This document shows, one piece after another, positions 15,895 to 23,100 of a DNA stretch of 26,519 nt; position 1 is the stretch's first letter; each line of letters opens with the position of its first letter. A program made the position numbers and the translations under genes. The stretch lies in the IMG/VR virus record IMGVR_UViG_3300028920_000241, positions 1 through 26,519 of that record, one strand, 5' to 3'. The DNA is from a virus. Under the pieces are notes generated by a model. It had not been told where the DNA came from. It saw nothing but the letters and a program-made list of their open reading frames with translations, and ran no database searches.

Positions 15895-18800
15895 GTGGCC
15901 GACGCAAAGACATTTATCGAAAGTGAACTGCAACGTGTGGCTGCTATGCCGCAATTCGCACAGCTAACGTATGAGGAACAGCAGGAGGCGCGAGCTCGCA
16001 TAGTAGCAACCATTCTCAATAATGACCCTGCCCTCTCTCAGTATGATGTACAAACGAAGGGGAAAGCGATAGATCAGATCGTAAGCGGCAGAGCGCCGGT
16101 ATTCGAGGACCCTCGGAAGATGGCTGCTGCCGCTCCCCTTATACAGAAAGCACAGAGCGGGGCGCTTGAGCCGACTGACATCAGCGGCTTCGGCGCTATG
16201 CATGGACTCATGTCGAACGGTCTTGCAGCTAATATCGTAGGCCGTCCCGCAGCTAAAATAGCTGATATGCTGACCGGCTCGAAGGAGAACGCAGCGCAGT
16301 TCAGTTGGGAAAACCTGATAGATATGCACACCGGCACTGATGGGGATAAGCTGGCGAGCTACCTCGAGAGCGTAGGACGAAAGAACGGACTGCGCACCGT
16401 GCAGAAAACTTATAGTGGGCTTGGATCAGCCATCGGATTTGTCTCTGACCTTTATATATTTCATGGCACCTATAATAAGATAACTGCCGCTCCTATGAAA
16501 GAGGCCGGCGTTGCGCTGGCAAAGAAGCTGCCGGGAAAGTTCGGTACGTGGGCAGGAAAGGTAGCGTTACCGGCCTTCGTTAGCGGCACTTCAAGCGGCG
16601 CCTATGGTATTGTTCGTGAGCAGATACTGGCTACGCTGAACAGCGACGATGAACGCAAGCAGAATACCTTCAGGAAGATAGCGAAGACTTTCGGTGAGTG
16701 GGCCTTGCTTGACTACGCTATAAACATATCGCTCGGTACTGTGTTGCCTCACCTTGGAGGAGCTATAAGGAGAGCAGGCGGAAAGGCACGGGAGACAAAG
16801 AAGATAAAAGGGATGATGCCGAAGGAGCTCGATGACCTAATCGACCGCATAGTCAACGGCACTGTCACTGATGATATGATGGGGCAGCTCGATGACAGTA
16901 CCCGCAGGTTCCTGCAGGGGCAGGCTCACATTAGAGTGGCGGCGAGCGGAACAAGCCGGTCTATACGTCTGAATCCTTATGACGACCTCGTGCTTGAAGG
17001 TAACTCTGCCGGCATGACCGTACACAAGGAGATGGGTACAAGTAAGTACTATGTGTATGCACCTACGAAGGGAGCCGGCGTCACTGAGGAAGTGTTCGAC
17101 GATATGGTAGGAGCCCGCCGGCGCGTCTCTCGCGGAATGTATGATAAGCTGAAAGGGCTGAGCGGATCTGACAAGGATGAGTACATTAACCTGCACAAGA
17201 ACATGCTCCAGTATGAGGCGACAAGCAGAGTGCTGGACGGCGGACTTGATCCGCTGAAGGTGAAGGGGTATGTAGATCCGAAGCGGGCTGAACAGCTTAA
17301 GAAACTGAGGGTGAAACGGGCAAGCGACTTTGTTTCTCCTATAGACCGTCCCTACATCGGCACCGGAGAAGCGGACACGATGCAGAAGATCTTCGGCGAC
17401 ACCGGCTACGTAAAGGTTGTGAAGGCTGAGGTCGGAGATGAAGCGCTCGGAAGAGTCGCAAAGGGTCAGGACATGTTCAGCTCTAAGCGGCCTATCAGAA
17501 TAAAAGCGTCTACTGAGGGCGAGGACGTTCTTGTTATGGTACGGCGTCCCGCTACTCCTGACGCTATTAATATCGCTGACCGCATGGCGCAGAAGGCGGT
17601 AGCGAAAGGCGCCCCTGAGAGTGCTGAAGCGCTCAGGGCTATGTACCTGATGGAAGCGGGCTTTGACGGCATCGTTGAAAGTGACGACGTTGTGCAGATG
17701 TTCTATCCTGATAAGCTGAAACTGGTAGCCAGCGAGTTTAATCCGCACACCGGTAAGATCGGTCTTGCGAAGAACTTTGTAGATGAGAGTGAGGCGACGG
17801 TACGCGACACTGTGAGTCGCATGTATAAGGGCACAGTGAGCGCTAAGCAGTTCGCCCGCAATAATAAGCTTGTTACTGCTGCTGCTGAGGGGATGAAGGG
17901 AGAGCTTAATCAGGATCAGGTTCAGCGTTTCGTGCGCTTAGTGCTCGCTGATCAGGATGTACCGGTGAATAAGATCTCGGTAAAGATTGGTACGAAGGCA
18001 GACGTCATAGACAGCGCTGATGCTATGGCACTGGCACGTACTGCAAGCGGAGGGCGCATAACGATTGAGGTTCCGGGCCGTATCACTACGCCGAAGGCAC
18101 AGAAGCAGTTCATAAAGGAGCTGTTCGATCCTGAGAGCGGCCAGCTTAAGGACGTCGTTGAAGCGTTCGGCGGGAAGGGCAAAAAGATAGCCGTGCCGAA
18201 GATGGGCAAAGCTACCTCTGCACTGTACCGCTCACCGTTCACCTCTGCAGGTGATACAGAGAAGTGGCTCCGCAGCAGCGTTGTTGACGTTGCAGGCGGC
18301 ACCTTTGATAAGACTGCTGCAGGTTATCAGGTGAAGCTGCCAGGGCGAAATCCTATAACTGGCAGTAATCTTGAAGAGATCACGGACCGTATCCTGCTTG
18401 AAACAACCGACTTCTCCTACGTAAAGTTTGATATGGCCCGTCGCGGCTACAACATAACGAAGAAGGGCAAGGTGTTTACGGTCCGAGGAAAGGATCTTAC
18501 AGAGCCTATTACCGGTAAGAGCGTGAATGAGGTTGCAGATAAGATAGGATATAGGCCGCAGAAGATTAGTAACCGGTTCGCGCCGAAAGTTAATATGGTC
18601 AGCGAGGACGCGGTAGACATCACCTTTGAGAACGGAGTTGCTATCGGAAACAAGCGCAGTGTGAAGCAGCTGCTGGCAAAGTTCGAGGACATGGAACATA
18701 TGACCAGCCTTAAGAAGATAAGCGGGTACGACACCGGCGAAGTATATGTTACTCCTGCAGGCGTATATGAGGTTCATATGCCGGAGTTCGGTATCATTCA

Positions 18801-21048
18801 GAAGTTTGAGACACCTACTGAGGCAAACCGTTTCATCCGTAAAAGCTGGAAGGAGTATGAGACACTGCAATCTATAGGGCACAGGAAGGGCCTGCAGATA
18901 TGGCACGAAGGCGCCGGCCTTAAGGTCAGTGACGGTCAGAACACATTTACCGTGAAGAATAAGGATGAGCTGCTTCGTGTATATAAGGAGTACCCGGACA
19001 GCACCGGAGCGCCTGAAATCATGCTAGAAGAGATCGATGAGGAAGGACTGAACGCCATAGATAAGGTGCTGCGGGAATACGATAGGGCAAACATACCGGT
19101 GCATGACGGTCCTCCTGTACGACCCCTTGGTGACATAGCTCAGAAGAAAGGCGAGCCTCTTACACACATGGGAGCAACCGGCGAGATCCGTGCTCTGTTC
19201 GATAACATGGATCACTGGGCTGAGGTTACACTCAATAAGATGGGACAGACTGACCTGTTATCAAAGTACCGCAACATTACTGTAACGCGACGGATGGCAA
19301 AGGCAGCCAGTGATAAGGCAGAAGGAGCGCTCAGGCAGATTTTCACTGATGATGCGGGTAAGATGCTACCGCTTGAGCGCCGGAAGGCGATCTTCTATCA
19401 CAGCGGTGCGCAGACACCTGCAGAGGAGCTGAGTGCCCTCGAGCTGTTCGGTGAGCTGACAGAGAAAGAGAAAGGAATAGCTGGCCGGCTACGTAAGCTG
19501 CTTGGTGAAGACAAAGACGGAGTAATCACAGGACTTGCTGGAGTGTTCGGCATAGGCCCTGATAAGATGATAAAGAACTATATGCCGCGTATAATGGATT
19601 GGGCAGTTAAGAACGCTGATGAAGTTGCAAAGATGTCTACGGCGGAGGACTTAGTAGAGGCGGCTATGCGGGATGTGTATGGAACGAACCCGCCAAAGCA
19701 CCTTAAAGCGTTCTTTAAGAATATGCGGACAAGCGAAGCACTGGAGTTTGCGGCTATCGATGACCCGATCCGTGCCGTGCAGCATTACATCAGAGTTGGA
19801 TACCGGCAACATTATATGGGACGTGCATGGGAAGAGCTGTACGATACGCTTGCTAAGAGCAGCGTGGATGAGGGTGTTATTCAACGCTTCAACCGCTACC
19901 GTGAAGCTATTATGGGTCTTCACAGTAATGAAGGCTCGAGGGTAGCGAAACGGATAGGGGAAGATCTCGGTAAGAAGCTCGGACTGAAGAACGGCGGTAA
20001 CTTAGTTGATGCTTACTTCAGTATGAACTACCTTGCGAACATGGGATATAGGCCGTGGCTCGCGCTTAGAAATACGTATCAGGTATTCACTACACTTGCA
20101 CCGCGGTTCGGCAATACATGGGTAGATGACGCGATCACGAAGGCTCGCAGTATGACGAAGGAAGAGTACGCATACCTGCGGGAGATCGGTGTGTTGCGCG
20201 GTGAGCCGCCTATTGTGAACACTATCTTAGACGCAGAAAGTACGCTCGGTAACATCACGCATAAAGCGCTCGGACTGTTTAAGAGCAGTGATGAGTACAC
20301 ACGGGCGGTTGCCTACCATACGGCTGCAGGCCGGTTTGACTTCGCTCTTGATAAGTGGCGGAAGGGCGGCATTAAGGATATTGACGGCTTCCTCAAAGAG
20401 GCCGGCATTACAAAGATGGACAGTGAAACTATCAGCAGAGTGAAGGCTCTCGTAGGTAAGAACACCGATGATGGACTGAATGCCGCTCGAGCTTACTTCG
20501 GAACGAAGGTGAGCAATGAGACGATGTTTGAGTATATAAAGGAGCAATCTCCTACCATATACACCGGCTCATTCTTTGGAAAGATGTTCGGTCAGTACGG
20601 AACTTATGCTGCAGGATACAGGGCAAACTTTATGAGAGGGATAACAAACGGGGACTTCGGCGATAAGGCTTCTTTCGTAGCACGGTTCGTTGCGAACCAG
20701 AGCGCTCTATTTGCTGCCTTCACTGCTCTCGGAATAGATGCGAAGAACTTCATACCAGGGATGCCGGCGCTGTTCGGCGGCGGTCCCCAGTTTGAAGTGG
20801 GAGTAGCGGTCCTGCAGTCTATGGGTTCTGGTTATCAGGCTCGTCAGGCTCGCTCTCAGCTTGTTCGGAAGTTTTCTCCGGTAGGTTATACAAAAACTCA
20901 GGGTTTGTACGCAAACTATCCCGAAATGTTGCCCGGAAGTATTCAGTTTCGTTACGCAAAAAAGGCTCTCGAGTACTATGATCAAGGGGATCTGTGGCGA
21001 GCTTTCCTTGCGGCAACGACGACTCCGGTAACAGATCCGAAGCGTTAA
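15895..21048 (+). CDS. Giant internal virion (ejection) protein, multidomain
   Basis: The protein has 1717 residues, with a GTG start behind AGGAGG. It is the last gene of the plus-strand unit and occupies the T7 gp16-like slot. The N-terminus (1-70) is helical. No clear lytic transglycosylase motif is visible. About 525-612 looks like an ADP-ribosyltransferase-fold segment: 'GEDVLVMVRRPATPDAINIADR', then 'EAGFDGIVESDDVVQMFYPDKL', the 'GyDGi......vvvfdp..i' ending seen in phage polyvalent proteins (here split into two parts). A degenerate unit of about 45 residues recurs near 372-415, 800-835, 845-885, 945-985 and 1000-1035. The C-terminal 600 residues are helical with conserved-looking aromatic/Gly stretches, as in other large ejection proteins. 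The last 230 bases overlap an opposite-strand gene. Confidence 0.8.
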   Translation: MADAKTFIESELQRVAAMPQFAQLTYEEQQEARARIVATILNNDPALSQYDVQTKGKAIDQIVSGRAPVFEDPRKMAAAAPLIQKAQSGALEPTDISGFGAMHGLMSNGLAANIVGRPAAKIADMLTGSKENAAQFSWENLIDMHTGTDGDKLASYLESVGRKNGLRTVQKTYSGLGSAIGFVSDLYIFHGTYNKITAAPMKEAGVALAKKLPGKFGTWAGKVALPAFVSGTSSGAYGIVREQILATLNSDDERKQNTFRKIAKTFGEWALLDYAINISLGTVLPHLGGAIRRAGGKARETKKIKGMMPKELDDLIDRIVNGTVTDDMMGQLDDSTRRFLQGQAHIRVAASGTSRSIRLNPYDDLVLEGNSAGMTVHKEMGTSKYYVYAPTKGAGVTEEVFDDMVGARRRVSRGMYDKLKGLSGSDKDEYINLHKNMLQYEATSRVLDGGLDPLKVKGYVDPKRAEQLKKLRVKRASDFVSPIDRPYIGTGEADTMQKIFGDTGYVKVVKAEVGDEALGRVAKGQDMFSSKRPIRIKASTEGEDVLVMVRRPATPDAINIADRMAQKAVAKGAPESAEALRAMYLMEAGFDGIVESDDVVQMFYPDKLKLVASEFNPHTGKIGLAKNFVDESEATVRDTVSRMYKGTVSAKQFARNNKLVTAAAEGMKGELNQDQVQRFVRLVLADQDVPVNKISVKIGTKADVIDSADAMALARTASGGRITIEVPGRITTPKAQKQFIKELFDPESGQLKDVVEAFGGKGKKIAVPKMGKATSALYRSPFTSAGDTEKWLRSSVVDVAGGTFDKTAAGYQVKLPGRNPITGSNLEEITDRILLETTDFSYVKFDMARRGYNITKKGKVFTVRGKDLTEPITGKSVNEVADKIGYRPQKISNRFAPKVNMVSEDAVDITFENGVAIGNKRSVKQLLAKFEDMEHMTSLKKISGYDTGEVYVTPAGVYEVHMPEFGIIQKFETPTEANRFIRKSWKEYETLQSIGHRKGLQIWHEGAGLKVSDGQNTFTVKNKDELLRVYKEYPDSTGAPEIMLEEIDEEGLNAIDKVLREYDRANIPVHDGPPVRPLGDIAQKKGEPLTHMGATGEIRALFDNMDHWAEVTLNKMGQTDLLSKYRNITVTRRMAKAASDKAEGALRQIFTDDAGKMLPLERRKAIFYHSGAQTPAEELSALELFGELTEKEKGIAGRLRKLLGEDKDGVITGLAGVFGIGPDKMIKNYMPRIMDWAVKNADEVAKMSTAEDLVEAAMRDVYGTNPPKHLKAFFKNMRTSEALEFAAIDDPIRAVQHYIRVGYRQHYMGRAWEELYDTLAKSSVDEGVIQRFNRYREAIMGLHSNEGSRVAKRIGEDLGKKLGLKNGGNLVDAYFSMNYLANMGYRPWLALRNTYQVFTTLAPRFGNTWVDDAITKARSMTKEEYAYLREIGVLRGEPPIVNTILDAESTLGNITHKALGLFKSSDEYTRAVAYHTAAGRFDFALDKWRKGGIKDIDGFLKEAGITKMDSETISRVKALVGKNTDDGLNAARAYFGTKVSNETMFEYIKEQSPTIYTGSFFGKMFGQYGTYAAGYRANFMRGITNGDFGDKASFVARFVANQSALFAAFTALGIDAKNFIPGMPALFGGGPQFEVGVAVLQSMGSGYQARQARSQLVRKFSPVGYTKTQGLYANYPEMLPGSIQFRYAKKALEYYDQGDLWRAFLAATTTPVTDPKR

Positions 21049-21640
21049 CGATCTCGCGGAACACGTACACGTTCGGCACATCAAATATGAGTGTTACCCC
21101 TTTACGGTTCTCTGCGAAGATCTTTGTATCCAGTGAGAACTTATCTACTATGTACTCATAACGCTTAAGATCGTACGTGTAGTAGTCATCACCGAATGTG
21201 TCCCTAAGCTTGACGGCCCGATTGCGCAGTTCAGGGATAGACTTCAGAACGCGCTTGAGCTCGCTGCGCCGGCGGTAAAAGTAGCAGGCAATAGTGTCAC
21301 GGCTGCAACCGCTGAGCTTCTGCAGGTGGTAGAAGTCTCGGGGCATAGGCTCACCTTCGTGCTTCTCAAGCCACTGAGCAAACTTGCTTGTGTGCCGGCT
21401 GTGGTGCACGGCCATCTTCATAGCGTTGCTGCGTGAGAGCAGCGGCACGTTATTCTCTTTCAACACTCGAAGCAACGTGACGTGACTGATTCCGAGAGCC
21501 TTCGCTGCAGCTCTCGCCGTCTTGAACTTCCGGTACGCACCCACCATCTTCTCCAAGGGTATTCGCGTATATACTGACGGGCGGCCTACTGCTTTCTTCT
21601 CCTCCACCTTTTCCTCTACCTTTTCCTTTTTCTTTGACAT
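20819..21640 (-). CDS. Double helix-turn-helix DNA-binding protein
   Basis: The protein has 273 residues. The ATG at 21640 has AAGGAG about 10 bases upstream. A lysine/glutamate-rich leader with a GRP motif (about residues 19-21) precedes a resolvase-like HTH ('ARAAAKALGISHVTLLRVL', about 42-60). A second HTH-like unit follows ('FYHLQKLSGCSRDTIACYF', about 102-120). The C-terminal region contains 'GVTLIFDVPNVYVFREI' and an acidic tail. It probably binds DNA; possible roles are transcription control or replication/packaging initiation, and I do not recognise the family. It is last in the minus-strand replication unit. It overlaps the upstream primase/helicase gene by 191 bases in a different frame, and the 1717-residue gene by 230 bases on the opposite strand. 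Confidence 0.75.
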   Translation of the reverse strand: MSKKKEKVEEKVEEKKAVGRPSVYTRIPLEKMVGAYRKFKTARAAAKALGISHVTLLRVLKENNVPLLSRSNAMKMAVHHSRHTSKFAQWLEKHEGEPMPRDFYHLQKLSGCSRDTIACYFYRRRSELKRVLKSIPELRNRAVKLRDTFGDDYYTYDLKRYEYIVDKFSLDTKIFAENRKGVTLIFDVPNVYVFREIVNASDLLPESSLPQGKLATDPLDHSTREPFLRNETEYFRATFRDSLRTNPEFLYNLPEKTSEQAESEPDEPDNQNP

Positions 21641-23099
21641 GCTTCTTCATCTCCTTCGGATCGTATTTATTAAGCTTGCTCTTCTCTTCCACGTACAGCT
21701 TTGACAGCGTATACACTTCATCTCCGGCCTTGCTCGGATAGCTGTGTTGTTTCCCGCCCCTTGTTATCATTATATTACCAGTCTGCACTAAGTAGTCAAG
21801 AATCGGGTTGAGCTCATCAGCCTTATATTTGCACTTACGCATGAGCTCTGTACGGGTGAGGCTTACGTGCCGGTCAAGTATACGCAGCACTGACTCGCCG
21901 TTCCCTATCACTTCATCACCAAGTTCACCAAGCAGAGCGGCGCTCATACCGTAGGTCATATGGACAAGGTTGATGGCCTCTGCCATGTCGTCGCCTGTTA
22001 TCTCGTTCTTCGGCTCCTGTACGTACCGCTGTGCCCTGAGCAACATCGCAACCTTCAGCAGGTTAATATCCATCCGTCCGCGCAGTCCGCTCTCAAACTC
22101 GTTTTGCTCAAGGTAATCCTTGTGGTCGTCGTACCAGCTATCATAGAGAGCGAACGCATCCTCGCTCAGATGATATTCACCGAGAGAGTTTTCAGCAATC
22201 CATGCAAGGCGCATTGACAGCTCCTCTATCGTAGGACCATGTTCGACCCTGCGCGGCATACTGAAACGGCGGTTCGTCTTCGATTGGTAGACGACTACAG
22301 AACGTGAGAGGAAGCCGTCGCCGGCGGCTACCTTCGGTACGCTCTCCTTGAAGGCGGTCGGCGTAGTGGCAGCAAGCATAGTTAGGTATGTCCTGTGAAA
22401 CTTCTTCACACCTTCACCCTTCGTTCGCCACTGCCACTCGTCCTTCGGATTGTACAGGTCCAGAAGGATCTCAACAAAGCCTTCAGTGTAGCTGCGCTTA
22501 CCGATGCTGCTCGTCATCTCGCTGAGCACTACTCCCATCTCGCTTGTTGCATTGTAGCGTATGGCCCTGTTATGCTTATCCAGCAGCGGATCTCCGTTCT
22601 CATCTACGAAAGCAAACGCCGCCTTTCCCGGCTTATTCGCAGGAAGCATAGCGTCGAGCAGCGCTTCAGGGGTCATCTTATCCTTCACGACGTGAATGTT
22701 CTTCATCCGCCTGATGTTAATGTTGTCGATATATTTTCCGATCCGTTCAATGATCGGCATACCAACTTCATCTATAGTGACGCTCTTTTTACAGCCAGCA
22801 GGCCCCGCGAGTATTACGTACAGATTCGGGTACAGCACTCGCGGGTACCAGCTCAGCCACGCCTCCCTCTTTATGACTGTGCTCAGGAGCCAGAGTCCGC
22901 TCCATAGCGTGAACAGCGTCGGGACCTCCATACCTCTCATAAAATATACAAGGTCGGTAAGGAAGCCCTTCTGCTGCGGGATGGCACTATCATAGAGATC
23001 CGGCAACCAGAAAGGAGACGGATCGTTCTCTTCAAGGTAAGGCGCAGGCGGCTCTGTGTAACCGCCTTCGGCCTTTTCAAATACGTGTTCCTCTTGCAT
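21450..23099 (-). CDS. DUF3987-like primase/helicase ATPase
   Basis: The protein has 549 residues. The ATG lies one base after the polymerase stop, with GAAGGTG upstream. It is a P-loop ATPase: 'YVILAGPAGCKKS' (Walker A, GPAGCKKS at 99-106, the G-P-x-G-x-x-K-S variant of DUF3987/YfjI-like proteins), 'AFAFVDENGDP' and 'GVVLSEMTSSIGK' (Walker B/acidic region), 'YLTMLAATTP' (sensor 1-like) and 'GDGFLSRSVVVY' (arginine-finger-like). A winged-helix-like part ('RILDRHVSLTRTELMRKCKY') sits at about 405-450. DUF3987 proteins accompany phage polymerases as replicative helicases. No primase domain is seen at the N-terminus. The last 63 residues are a Gly/Ser/Glu-rich low-complexity tail that overlaps the HTH gene, so the true end deserves checking. 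Confidence 0.85.
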   Translation of the reverse strand: MQEEHVFEKAEGGYTEPPAPYLEENDPSPFWLPDLYDSAIPQQKGFLTDLVYFMRGMEVPTLFTLWSGLWLLSTVIKREAWLSWYPRVLYPNLYVILAGPAGCKKSVTIDEVGMPIIERIGKYIDNINIRRMKNIHVVKDKMTPEALLDAMLPANKPGKAAFAFVDENGDPLLDKHNRAIRYNATSEMGVVLSEMTSSIGKRSYTEGFVEILLDLYNPKDEWQWRTKGEGVKKFHRTYLTMLAATTPTAFKESVPKVAAGDGFLSRSVVVYQSKTNRRFSMPRRVEHGPTIEELSMRLAWIAENSLGEYHLSEDAFALYDSWYDDHKDYLEQNEFESGLRGRMDINLLKVAMLLRAQRYVQEPKNEITGDDMAEAINLVHMTYGMSAALLGELGDEVIGNGESVLRILDRHVSLTRTELMRKCKYKADELNPILDYLVQTGNIMITRGGKQHSYPSKAGDEVYTLSKLYVEEKSKLNKYDPKEMKKHVKEKGKGRGKGGGEESSRPPVSIYANTLGEDGGCVPEVQDGESCSEGSRNQSRHVASSVERE

Positions 23100-23100
23100 G

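Noticed and set aside
16837-17748. 303-codon open frame on the minus strand inside the giant ejection gene
   Set aside because: It lies fully antisense to a coherent coding frame. Its translation is rich in His, Arg, Leu and Cys, and no RBS or domain is visible. It is typical of antisense frames created by this genome's codon use.
19651-19945. 90-codon open frames on both strands within the giant gene
   Set aside because: Both are shadows of the long coding frame, with no RBS and no domain features.
21049-21120. Search for a bidirectional terminator at the operon junction
   Set aside because: No stem followed by a T run on either strand could be found; the region is coding on the minus strand.
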